Positions 34,174 through 45,600 of a stretch of 64,000 bases of DNA are shown one piece after another. Each line of letters starts with the position of its first letter. Positions within the stretch are counted from its first letter, which is position 1. Location: NCBI GenBank assembly GCA_027625915.1, contig JANTQA010000012.1, positions 8,764,501 to 8,828,500 on the forward strand. Reading direction: 5' to 3'. Position numbers and translations under genes: made by a program. The DNA is from Anaeramoeba flamelloides (lineage: Eukaryota > Metamonada > Anaeramoebidae). The notes below the pieces were generated by a model. The model was not told where the DNA came from, searched no databases, and saw only the letters and a list, made by a program, of their open reading frames with translations.

Positions 34174-35337
34174 ATTACAACCAACCTAGCTCGAAATTCA
34201 CCAACATATTATTTTTGTTGGGAAACAAAAACACGTTCGCCGGAGGACAAATATGCGCAAAGCTTAGATGAATGTCTTGGGGTACTTTATTCCAAAATCC
34301 AAGAAATCGAACATTTTCAAGTACGCGACGACGAATCCGATGACGAATCCAAAAATAAAAATAAAAATAAAAAAAAATTTTCAAATTTTTTTTATTTTTT
34401 TAAGGGGGACAGAACCATGGAACAGGAAATAACAAAAGCAGGACCCATGCTCACAAAAGTAAGTTTTGAGAACACTTGGCAAGCTACAAGAGCCTACTGG
34501 AAGATGAAGCATGAACCTATTTTCATTGAAAATCGGAGAACTCAGGTATATTACTCTAATTCCAGCTCTATTCAGAGCATTTATTCTTTACTCCAACCTT
34601 TTAAAACCTCTCAGAATAAAAGAAATCGAGAAAAAGGGAACTATAAAAGAAAAATGACATACAGTCAAGCAGTTCAGGAAAACCCTAACAAAAAAAAGAG
34701 TAAAAATAAAAAGAAAAATAAAAAAGAAAAGAGTAAAAAAACTAGAAATAAGAAAGGAAATAGAGATAAAACATATTCTCAAAAACACGTCTATATAAGA
34801 GAAAAGGGAAGCGAAAAAAGCTTAAACCCTAAGATGATAAAAGAGATATTTTTTTATTTTAACCCTCAGGATATTATAGAGAGAAGAACCAGATCTGGGG
34901 ACCCATATTTCATAGTCAAGTTCGAAGAACAGACTATGAGAAATAGAGCCCTAAGTATGGACAATGTGAAGATAGAAGAAAATATTATTATGGTAAAAAA
35001 AGCACTTCAAAAATCTCTAGATATCAGTAATGATAAATACAGAGAGAGTGATCTCAGAGAAAAAACTCTACATGAAATTGAGAAAAAAATTCTAGACTTA
35101 AAAAAAGAGAGAAATAAAATAGTCTTTGAGAAAAAACAGGAAATAATAAAAATAAAAAAAGAGATTAAAATGGTTAAATCAGTCAAAAAGAGAGAGATTG
35201 AACCACTCAAAAATAAAAGATATAAAATTTTGATCAAGGCTAAAATACTTAGAGAGTTAAAAGAAAAAATACATACAAAAAGAAAAAACTCGGAAAAAAA
35301 AAATTTTGACCAAAAAAAAAGAAATCAACGAGAATGA
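34174..35337 (+). CDS. LINE ORF1: basic RRM-like/coiled-coil nucleic-acid-binding protein
   Basis: The frame is open from 34174 (after TGA) to 35337, 387 codons, but its first ATG is at 34417 (306 aa). The 81 codons before it look coding (SPEDKYAQSLDECLGVLYSK, then RDDESDDES), so the copy may be 5' truncated. After the ATG comes a 30%-Lys stretch, then a beta-alpha-beta-like segment (HVYIREKG, then GDPYFIVKFEEQTMRNRA, then ENIIMVKKAL) resembling the RRM of LINE ORF1 proteins, then a long charged helix (about residues 215-300). ORF1 proteins coat the element RNA. Its end overlaps the next frame by 32 bp. Confidence 0.65.
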   Translation: MTTNLARNSPTYYFCWETKTRSPEDKYAQSLDECLGVLYSKIQEIEHFQVRDDESDDESKNKNKNKKKFSNFFYFFKGDRTMEQEITKAGPMLTKVSFENTWQATRAYWKMKHEPIFIENRRTQVYYSNSSSIQSIYSLLQPFKTSQNKRNREKGNYKRKMTYSQAVQENPNKKKSKNKKKNKKEKSKKTRNKKGNRDKTYSQKHVYIREKGSEKSLNPKMIKEIFFYFNPQDIIERRTRSGDPYFIVKFEEQTMRNRALSMDNVKIEENIIMVKKALQKSLDISNDKYRESDLREKTLHEIEKKILDLKKERNKIVFEKKQEIIKIKKEIKMVKSVKKREIEPLKNKRYKILIKAKILRELKEKIHTKRKNSEKKNFDQKKRNQRE

Positions 35338-36248
35338 GATGAATTTGGATAAAGATCCAGACTCTAATTCACCTTTAGTAAAATCCAAAATAGGAACTAC
35401 CCTTTGCGATGGAGGATCAAAATCACGAGGGGATAGTACCCATATTGAGGATACTAAAGTAAATAATGAGATTGTACCCGTCAAGAGTCAGACCTCCAAT
35501 GACCAGGAAAATCAAAGCGAATTAAAAAACAAACACAATAATAACATCTCAACGGTCTCAACGGTTTCAAAAAAAAGAAAAAAAAAAAAAAAAAAAAAAA
35601 TGAAACAAAAAACCAAACCATAAATAAAACAAAAACGGATAAAGAAAAAGAAAAAGAAAAATATAACCGTCTATTTAACAACAATCAAATTATGGCAGGA
35701 AAAAACAAAAAAGAAACCAGAGAAAAACCCGAAAACTTAAAAAAAAAAAAAACTCGGAGAATCCGAAACGAACTCTAAAAAAATTTGGAAAAAAAGAGAA
35801 TAACTCTGAGAATAAATACCCAAATACCAACATAGAACAGAGAGAATTTTCAGAAATTGAATCAGATAACAATTTAACCCGGGACCAAACACAAATTCAT
35901 TCCAACATGCTAAGTGGGGGGAAATTCGACCTTGATTTTGATGAGATTGAAGTCGAGCCAATACCCAATTCAATAGATGAAATTGAAACCAAACTAAGAC
36001 AAAAACTAAGTCTAAAAAAAGAAAGAATCGTGTTTGATCAAGAAAAAGGTCAAATAAAATGCCTTTCAATGAATGATAAAAACCAAAACCAATGTACAAA
36101 ATGCGCAATAAAAAACCACTACTTCTGCGAAATCTGCTTAGAAAAACACAAGTCAAATAAAAGGATTTCGAAAAACATCAAAAAATTGATTAACAAATTT
36201 ATTGAATTATCAATAAAAGATAACTCAATAATAAATCAAAAAAAATGA
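35306..36248 (+). pseudogene. LINE second frame: lysine-rich with C-x2-C-x7-C-x2-C-x4-H finger
   Basis: Begins in the +1 frame relative to ORF1 (MTKKKEINENEMNLDKDPDS). The reading changes frame at poly-A tracts near 35585 and 35745 and ends at 36248. The last part, from 35907, carries CTKCAIKNHYFCEICLEKH, a zinc-binding pattern like half a B-box or a zinc ribbon. Such a finger is not part of the common APE-LINE set. The frame changes could be decay, homopolymer sequencing error or programmed slippage; I cannot tell. Confidence 0.5.
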
Positions 36249-39200
36249 GAGGAAATTACAAGATCATCAATGGACATTAAAGGGGGCACCATAGATGATC
36301 TTGAATCACAAGAAGAAAGCCACAACTTTCTTCACAGTCCCTTCAACAATAATTGGAATTCAAATTATCAAAATTATCAAAATTCAAAAAATGATTTCCT
36401 AATTTGGTACAAAACAGATTTTGAAGACCCATTAAGAATTCCAATTATCACAAAACTCCACAAAAAAAACAAAATATAATAACAAATCAAAACCCATAAT
36501 TAGAAATTTTAAAAACATTCTGAAAAAAGAAATTCCAAAATGGAAAGTACAAAAATTAAATTTAAACCAAATCAATCTTTGGATCACAAAATCTTTTAAC
36601 TTTTCTTATTTTCACAATTTCAACAAATATACACAAATTTCAGAAAAAAAATTTGAAAAGTATTTATAACTTTATTAAGAATAAAATTAAATTAAACACA
36701 GAAATTGAGCTGTATTTCAATAATAAAACAACTCAATATGGATATTCCCAAAAATATCTCAATTCGAAGATTGGAAAACTACAAAAAGTTGGCTCAAGGA
36801 ATAAATTATTTCTTAAATCAAAAGAAAAGTATATTTCAATCTTAGAAAGTTTTAATTCAATAAACAATCCCATCCCTCTCAGATCATTAAGGAAGGGTTC
36901 AAAAATTATCGAAATTTGGGACCATTCGTTCAAAATCAATTCATGGGTTGAATATTTTATTCAAAATCAAAATCAAATTCACTCTTCAATATCAATTTAC
37001 AAATATTCAGACTCAAATAAAAAAAATATTTATATCTCGGGGGAAATTCGAACACCACAATCAAATCCCAATCAAAATCATGAGCCTTAATAGTGGAGAT
37101 CTCGGTAAAAAATAACAAAACCGAAACACTGGAATCATTCCTACTAGAACAAAATATTGATATCGCTTTAATCCAAGAAACAAAATTAAAAAAAATCAAT
37201 TTATTTAAGGTCTTACAAATCCATAAACAAAAAAAGCTTATGGGTCGGATTCATCCAAAGGTGGATTATCAATTATCTTTAAACCATATCTCAAATTTTT
37301 CATCTCAGAAAAACTAATTTCTAATGAAGACTTTATGGGAATAAATTTATTTGACCTCCATATCATCAATTGTTATGGAAGACATTACGATACCAAAACA
37401 AAAATTAATTATCAGAAAAAATTCCAAGAAAAATTAAAAAAATTGAGCCAACAATTAAAAAATCAAAAACTATTAATTGCGGGTGATTTCAATTTAGACA
37501 ACCAACAACTCAATAAACTAGAATTTTTAGAAAAATCAAACCTCGAAATTCTCAAAAATGAAACCTCTTCAAGAAAAAGAAATATTGACCACTTTATATC
37601 ACACTCAATCCTATTTCAAAATTCCACAAATTCAATTGTACAAACTCCAAAAATATTTCAAGACGAAACTAATCTTTCGGATCATAAAGGAGTAGTCAAT
37701 AATCTAATGATAAATAGAGATTTGGAAATTGAAGACGTTTATATGTGTAAAGATCCAACAATCTTTCAACAAAAATTTATTGAAATTGCTCAACAAAATA
37801 ATTTCCAATTAAATCAAAAAAATTTTACAAATTTTCAGGAAGAATTCAAAATGAAAAATCGAGTTATTAATGAATTATCTCAAGAACAAAACCAAACTTT
37901 AAAACTAATTACAAATTTAATCTCAAATCCTGCAATTAAAAAAATTGTTACTAGAAACAAATATAAAAATTGGGAAAAAATTCTAGATAAAATTAATTTT
38001 GAATTCCAATGTAATAATATTAATTGGTGGAAGCATCATAATAGAATCAAAGGAAACAATCTAAAAATGATCAAAAATAATCAAAAAATGGAGAAAGAAT
38101 ATTTTGCTCATGTAAATTCTATTACAAATCCAGTCAACCAAGAATTACTTCAACAAATTACAGATACAAAAAAAACTCTTTAAAACAAAAAATAATACTC
38201 AAAATCAAAATAAAACTGATCCAAACAAGCCTTTTTTCTCAGTAGAAGAAATCAAAGAACAAATCCAATGGATCAAAAATAAATCAACAAAATATTTTGA
38301 TAAACTTAAATTGTACAAGCAAGAACAAACTCAAAATCAACAAAATCAAAATGAAACTTACAATCAATTCATCGCCTCTATCCAAACAGTTTTCAATAAT
38401 TGGATAAAAAATCCAAATAACTCAACTATCAATTTCATTAAAGAAAGAGACTTATTATTCATCCATAAGAAGGGAGACGAAGGCCTCACCTTAAATTATC
38501 GCCCAATCTCAATCAACTCTTCTTTAGCAAGAATATTTCTAAAACTTCTACAGTCAGTTTCACTTTTAAGGCACAAACTTTCAACGAAATTTAAGGCACA
38601 CTAAAAATCTCAAATTAAAGCACAAAATTCAAATTCTAGTAAAAATAAATTGTAAATTTTAAAAAACTTGTGCCTTAAAATTGAAAAACCTGGGTTAATA
38701 TTGATCCGAAACAATTTGGATTCAGAACTAAATTCGATACAAGGATAGCAGTCAAAAAACTTTCTTTATAATTACCAAAAGGAAAAAAAAGAAAAACAAA
38801 AATTGCTGGGCGATTACAATTGATTTAGCTAAATGTTTCGACTCAATTCCTCACAAATTAATTGTTAAAACAATTTCAAAATTTATTGATGACAAATTAA
38901 TTGTTAACTTTCTACAAAGCTATTATGCGGGTGATGGTAGAGGTGTATATCAAGGGGATCCTCTCTCACCAATTATTTTTGCTTATATTACTCATTTCAT
39001 TTTAGAAAGAATCAAACCTCATACAAATCATGTCCAAATGTATGCAGATGATTTAATTATAATTCTAAATGGAAAAGATCAAAAAGAAATCATAAATAAC
39101 AAACTCAAACCCATCTACAAAATTATCAAAAATTTTGGACTCAAAGTAAATGAAAAAAAAAACCGAAATTACTCAGGATCTATCTTCGATTAAATATTTA

Positions 39201-40133
39201 GGAATTTGGTTGGAAAAAGAGAAACATATCAAAATGAACCTCCAAAAAGCCTCAATAAACTTTTCAAACTACTATTATATCTATTGTAATAGTAATCTTT
39301 CAAATGCTTTGAGAATTCAACTTTTTAAGTCAATCATTCTTCCTCAAATTCTATATGGTTTAGATATTTATAATCTAAATAATAAAGAAATTAAAACTAT
39401 TGATATTTGGATCAATAAAAAACTGAAATGTATTCTTAAAATTCAACATGGAACTCCAACAGATATTTTGAGAATGGAAACACGAATAGAACCAATCCAA
39501 TTTTCTATATTAAAAAGAAAAGCCAAATTCATTCAGAAAATATCAGAATTGAATCTTAAATATTTATCACAGGAACTCAAGCTTCCAGATATTCCAAATA
39601 TTAATTGGAAGTTCACATCCTCGCTTCAACTCAAAAATCAATTTAAAAATTATTATATTCAATTAATACAGGATAAGATCGATAAAAGCCAAAACAGGGA
39701 GAATTGGAAATTGAAAAAATATTTAAAAATGACAAATTTTCCAAACAACTTTTGGGAAAAACAAGATTACTTACAGTGGAAATCTTCATCTACTCTTTTC
39801 AAATTTAAATCTTTCACAAATGGATTGAAAAGGTATTCTTATCACTTGGACAAACCTGACTCGTCTAAAGATTGCCATTGTAAAAAATGATCAAGACGAA
39901 ACAATAGATCATTTTATCTGGGATTGCCCTAAATACAAAAAAAGCAGAAGTATTTGGAAGGCCAAATTAGGAGAATTAAAATCTATTAATAGAACTAATC
40001 TATTTAATCAAAAGGACACATATCTAATATTCAGATTAATGAACAACAAAGAAATTTATGAGATTTCAATGGAATTCTTTCTTAAAAATTTGAAAATTAG
40101 AGCAATAATTAATCAGAATTCACAACAATAATT
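36249..40133 (+). pseudogene. LINE ORF2: AP-endonuclease and reverse transcriptase, broken
   Basis: An N-terminal extension without known domain (36270-37090) leads into the endonuclease: LLEQNIDIALIQETKL (metal-binding Glu), LLIAGDFNLDN, RNIDHFISH and LSDHKGVV, the expected Asp/Asn/His active-site set. The RT fingers start ERDLLFIHKKGDEGLTLNYR and PISINSSLARIF, just before the MITE insertion. After it come PKQFGFR and motifs A to E with the catalytic YADD. The C-terminal CHCKK, then ETIDHFIWDCPKYK, makes a CCHC-like motif. At least six frame breaks separate these pieces (37317/37335, 38183/38200, the MITE, 38780-38800, 39150, 39889). Not functional as it stands. Confidence 0.8.
38551..38693. 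mobile_element. Hairpin MITE family A, copy 3, nested in the LINE
   Basis: The left end CAGTCAGTTTCACTTTTAAG is intact after TA. The right arm is shorter and worn (TGTGCCTTAAAATTG, then AAAAACCTG). LINE coding resumes at about 38697 with DPKQFGF, so the MITE entered after the LINE did. Confidence 0.8.
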
Positions 40134-41639
40134 TCTTTCCTAAACCCTCCCTCTCCAACTCGTTTCATCCTCTTCTCTCTCTCTCTCTCTCTTTTTTTTT
40201 TTCTTATCTTTATTCTTTCTTTTCTTCTCTTTTATTCTTATTCTCTTCTTTCTTTTTACTTTTTATATTTTTCTTCTACGAGGACTGTTCTGAAATGATC
40301 AAACTTTTCTCTTCAGATGTTGTAAAAATAATCCATATCTTCTTGATTTGGGTATACAATTTTTTTACAGTATTCATTTGAAGTTCATTTTCTCAACAAA
40401 ACTCCTCTTTTACAAGGCGACAAATCATTCGATTTTTCCTCCCCATAAATAAACATCATCATTAATTTAATTTTTTCACTATTATATTATTTAATGATCT
40501 TTCTTTTTTCAAAATTAAATACCAAACAACCTAAAAACTATTTCAGACCTTATAGGTATTTGTTTATATAAATAATATCGAACTTTTTTAACTAATTTTT
40601 GAGTGAAGGAATTATATAGAATTACAATTTGGTTTTCTTGATTGGAAGAAACATGAGAAAAATTTTGGAAAAAAAGTCAAGATTCTTGATTGACACATAA
40701 CTTACAATTACAAATATTTACAATGGTTTTCTCCTTTAAAATGGTTAGAAAGGTTTGTAATTTGATTCGGGGGTTACAGGAGTTGAAAAACTTGGTAAAA
40801 GTCCGAAGTGTTTCTATTGCTATATTATTTTCTATTTTTTAATCCCTATTGAAACAACTGAGAGCTTTGGGTATTTTAATTAATTCTTGAAAAAATCGTA
40901 CACATTATTATTTTAGACTCTATTTCTTTCTATAAAAGGTAAAATAGTGGGGGTTATAGGTGTTGTAACTTTGTTTTTTAAGGATGTAAAATCTCACAAA
41001 AAGCTCGATAAATCGAAGGTCAGAATAAGTAATAGTAGAATTTTTTTTGAACTATGCTTTTTTTTTTTTAATTCTTTTTCAATCAACCTTTTTATATGAG
41101 TTGATTGTTTAGATTATGTGTATTTTTCTGTTGAAAGTTGAATTAAAAACTAATAAGTACGTTTTGCAAAAATCAATAAAATAAAAACATCATATTCAGA
41201 TTTTAACATTTTAATTCAAGATTATTTTTTTTTAAAGGGAAAATCGATCAATTTAAAGAATTTTTCTTTTTTACAACTTATAGTATAAATTAAAATTATT
41301 TATCTTAGTATTATTATGATTTTGGTTTTCCAAGGTGATATAAGAAGATTAATTTTCGTTGGGAAAAAAACTTGGTTAAATTATGAATATTTTTTAATTA
41401 TGAAAATAATCAGAGAGATATTTTGATCAAAAAAAAATCAATTTAATATAAATTTTTTGTTTAAATTTGAATATACAAGATTCTTTTTGATTAAATTATA
41501 CTTTTAGTTTCATTATAATTAACGAATATTCACAATGTTTATTACATTGAAATGAATATAATTAAACAAGTATCAAAATTTTGTTAAATTGGATTTTAAT
41601 TTTTTTTTTTTAAAATTGGGGTTTAATTTCCTCCGACAA
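40134..41639. other. Region after the LINE, no convincing gene
   Basis: Starts with a C/T-rich tract. Short protein-like frames exist: minus strand about 40390-40265 (MNTVKKLYTQIKKIWIIF) and plus strand 40723-40842 (MVFSFKMVRKVCNLIRGLQE). Neither has a domain or partner exon I can defend. Confidence 0.4.
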
Positions 41640-41910
41640 TCATTAGTTTTTTTTTTAATTTTAGAAATAAAAAGAAAATTTCTTAAAACTATTTTTCTAA
41701 AATTAAAAAAATGTTAGGCACTCTACTGACACTAACATTGTTTTTCCAGAATTTAAAAGAATGGAGTAAAATATAAGATTTTATTATATTATTTTGAATT
41801 CTGGAAAACCTCAGTTATTTATTCTTGATTTAAGAAATAAACAGAAAATTTATTTAATTTTCTTTTTAATGATTAAATCAAAAAAATATCTAAGCACTTG
41901 ACGACACTCC
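41640..41910. repeat. Foldback repeat family, copy 3
   Basis: Contains GGCACTCTACTGACACTAAC, TTTTTCCAGAATTTAAAAGA and its inverse (TTTGAATTCTGGAAAACC), and GCACTTGACGACACTCC, the modules seen at 4886-5600 and 17930-18400. Confidence 0.55.
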
Positions 41911-41989
41911 CTAAAAATATTTCACAATAATAAATAATCAAAATTATTTATCAAACTCAAACATAACTTGACTATTCAATTATCCAAAA

Positions 41990-42506
41990 TGATTTATTAA
42001 TCATTCATAAATTTTGGATAAGAATCCAATCAATTTTGTTTGCAGGGTATGAAATAAATGAAAGATATTTAAGTTTTCTGATCACAATTTTATCGGATAT
42101 TTTTCAAAAATCAAAATTGATACTTATTTTTTTTTTGACCTTAAAAATTGTTTTCAAAAAGAGATTTAATCTCATCTTAAAAAAATTTCCTATGGAATTG
42201 AAAAACTTGTAACTGTATTTTCTTTTTTCAAAAAACCCTTTGTATCTGAAGCATATTTTCATTTGTTTATTGAATTTTATCTTCTCTCAGTTTCTCTTAA
42301 AAAAAGATGTTTGATTTTTTTTTGTTTGTTGGAAAAATATTGTGAAATATACCCAATATATGTCGAAATAAATACCTTAGTAATTGGTTTAATCAGTATT
42401 AATAATTCTCTTAATTTGATATTATATGACTTTACAAATACTAATAACTTGAAAAGAAAATTTTTTCAGAGATGTAAAAAAATACCCCACTTTTTTGGAA
42501 ATAACT
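41990..42506. mobile_element. MITE family B, copy 3 (left end lost)
   Basis: Collinear with copy 2 (TTTCTGATCACAATTTTATC, AACTTGTAACTGTATTTTCT) and keeps the terminal CCCCACTTTTTTGGAAATAA at its right end. Starting terminus not recognisable. Confidence 0.55.
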
Positions 42507-42663
42507 TTCTTGATTCTGAAAAATAATAGAATATTTCACCAGTTAAAACTTTGCTAAAAATAAAAATAAAGAAAACAATAAGTATTTATTGAAAAAAGTT
42601 TAGATTAGTAATATTTCTACAATAAAGAAAAAATAAAAAAGAAAAAATAAAAAAGAAAAATCA

Positions 42664-45600
42664 TTATAATTGCTCTACATTTTGGAATTCTCTATCTGAA
42701 ACGTTTTCAAATCCAGAAGATTTATCACTATCACTGTCACTATCACTATCATTACTCTGGTCTTCATTTTCATCATCGCTAGAATTTTCATTTTCTTCTG
42801 CATTACTTGACAGGTTACTATTTTCTGTTGTATTAAAATTGTTTGCCATCTCTTGCTCCTCTTCCTTTCTTTTGTTTTTCCTGTAAAATAAAAACAAAAT
42901 CATTGAAAGTATTATACACAATGATAATATTGCAAAGGGTATTATTAAAGATAAATAGAATGTATTCTTTCCTGAATCTTCCTGTATATTTAGTTTAAAT
43001 GGCAGCATTATCGCATTACTCTCACAGGAGTCATAGCAATATAATTCGATTTCGACACTTTGCACATCATCTGGTGTTGTGCCAGAGAACTTTCTGTTCT
43101 CAGGATCGAAAGACAACCAATCTGGCAATTGGTTTTTATTTTTCGCAAAGGCTAAATAATAAATATTTTCATCGTTTTCACTATTAGTAAAGGTATCGAT
43201 ATCAAATTGGAATACCCAATCTTCGTCGAGATTAATAAACTGATCATTAATTTTTTTATTAACCACTGGCGGATCATTAATTATATTTAGGAAAAAGTTA
43301 GTATTTAATGTATTGGAACCACAAGAATCTTCATTCACCTCGATGTATATATTTAAATAATCGTTACATTGATCTGAGGGCGCTGTTCCAGAAAATCTTG
43401 CCATATTTTGATCGATATCAAAAGCTATCCAACTTGGTAAATCTTGATAAGTGAGCTGATCGTCGCCATCGTCATTATTTGATAAAATGATTTTAGGATC
43501 TGAATAGACTAATTGTTCGGTTATTTCTGTTTGTAAAAAGGTATTTTCGGGGATATAAAATTCAAAGTCTTGTGTAACTGAGACTGAGTAGTTCTGAATT
43601 GGGCTTTGTAATATTACGTTTTCATTAAGTATTGTTAAATTTAGATAGTTTTCAGCATATTGCAACCCACAGGTATCAAAGGCGAAAACATGAATTGATA
43701 AAGTTTGAGTACAAACATTTGGAACGGTACCATACAATACGCCAGTATTTTCGTCAAGATTCAACCAGTCTGGCAGAGGTTCGTTATTGGATAACTCGGC
43801 TTTAAAATTTAAGTTTTCAAACCCTTCATCGTCATAAAAGCTATTTTGAGGAATTTGGTACGCAAGCTCTTGATTGATATGTATTGTTTGGTCGGGTATT
43901 AATTGATTTCTTTCTGGTTTTTCATTCAAGATACTTAATAAAAACCATTGGCTTGTGTATTCATAATAGCACGGGTCGCCAGAGTATATTGTGATGTTCA
44001 AAGTCTGATCACACCCTTGTGGGGCTGTTCCCATGAAGGAATTCTGGTCGTCGTCGTAACGTATCCAATCTGGTAATAATTGGTTGCCGTCTATTCTAGG
44101 GTCATATTCGAGTTCTTCATAGGGGTCTGGGTTTATAAAGGAATCGTTGTGCAAATAAAAAACGAAGTCATTTGAAGAATGGATTTCGAAATTCTCGATT
44201 TTCCGATTGACGACGGGAGGATCATTTTCAATAACCAAATTAAAGGTTTGGTAATTCACGTTATTTTGACAGCTGTCGGTGATTATTAAATCTATTTGAT
44301 AAGTCTCTGGGCAAGTTACTGGTATTCTTCCATAAAACTTTAATTCCGTTGAATCAAAATTTAACCAGCTTGGCAATTCTCCGCCATTGGATAACTGTGT
44401 GTAATAATAGACATTTTCGTTTGCATCTGGATTAATAAATAAAGACTGTTGTGTAAAATTAAAATTAAATGGTTCATTGGAGGTAAATGTATGGTCGCTA
44501 ATTATTTCATCAATTTGAGGGGCGATATTCGTAATTTTCAAATGGAAGAATTGTGATATAGCGTTACTATCACAACTATCTGTTACCTGTATTTTAATAT
44601 TTAAATCTTCATCGCACCCTTCATCATAGATCCCACTGAATTGCTTTGCATTGGCATCAAATGTTACCCAATCTGGTAAGGGCGCGTCATTATCATTTTC
44701 AAATAAAAAGGCTTCATAGGTTAAAGTTTCGAATTGTGCTTCTTGGTTGATAAAGGAATCTTCGTTAATATAGAATTCAAAATCTTCTAATAAATAATAT
44801 TCACGATCTTCAATGGTGTTATTCGCCTCTGGTACATCATTAACAACCTTCAATTGCCAATCATGATAGGTATTCCATAAATAGCATGTATCATTGGCAA
44901 ATAGTCTTATTGATATGGTTTGAGAACAACCAATTGGCATGTTACCATAATACGTTTTCAAATTTTCATCAAAATGCAACCAACTTGGAAAGTCCTTGCC
45001 ATTGGCCAAGGTTGAGGAATATGTCAATGGTTCGTTTAAATCTTCATTTTTAAAAATATTTTCAATATTTAAATTTAAAGTCTCTCCAATATGTATGGAG
45101 TATTCTTCTAAATTTTCATTAATCAAAATAGGGTGGTTTTCAATAAATAGCCAAAAATTTTCCGTGATTTCATTACAATTGTCTTGCACTATTATTTGAA
45201 TTTCGTGCATTGAGCTACACCCATCCGGTGCAACACCTACAAATCTTTCTTCGTTGGGAAGAAATGTTAGCCAGCTTGGCAAGGGGTCGCCATTGGATAG
45301 CCGAGCTTCATATGTTAAAGTTTCAGCACTTGGATCCTCTGGGTTGTCAAAGGTATCTTCGGGGATGATGAAATCGATTGTATCTAGCGTGTTATAATAA
45401 TAATTTGGGATTGAATTGTTTAAGACTGGCACGCCGTTATTAAATATTAACTCGAAATCGTCTTTAATTGTTGTACAGTAATCCGAGATTTCGATTTTAA
45501 TGTGAAGGTTATCAGTGTTACATAATTGATCATTGTATCCAATAAAGCTTAATTCTTCTGCATCAACCGTTAACCAATCTGGTACGGGGTCACCATTGTA

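Larger units (their letters stand above)
34174..40133 (+). mobile_element. LINE (APE-type non-LTR retrotransposon), about 6 kb, degraded
   Basis: In order: a basic ORF1 (34174/34417-35337), a second lysine-rich frame with a Cys/His finger (35306-36248), an AP-endonuclease domain (about 37080-37690) and a reverse transcriptase (about 38410-39300), then a C-terminal CCHC-like motif near 39870-39930. RT motifs are visible: TIDLAKCFDSIPHKL (A), GVYQGDPLSPIIFAYI (B), MYADDLIIIL (C), GLKVNEKK (D) and KYLGIWL (E). A family A MITE interrupts it at 38551-38693. Coding is broken by several frameshifts, many at poly-A runs, and stops, so this copy is inactive. A (CT)n/T-rich tract follows at 40172-40200. 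The layout is like L1, I or Jockey group elements; clade not assigned. Confidence 0.88.

Noticed and set aside
34588-36156. Several minus-strand frames over the LINE ORF1 region
   Set aside because: They are Phe/Leu/Ser-rich mirror images of the lysine-rich plus-strand frames.
37030-37050. tRNA T-arm-like GTTCGAATTTC
   Set aside because: It falls within LINE coding sequence just before the endonuclease, with no other tRNA arms.
38590-38604. Shared peptide SVSLLRHKLSTKFKA in frames near 12.8 kb and 38.6 kb
   Set aside because: It is the translation of the family A MITE arm in both places, not a protein motif.
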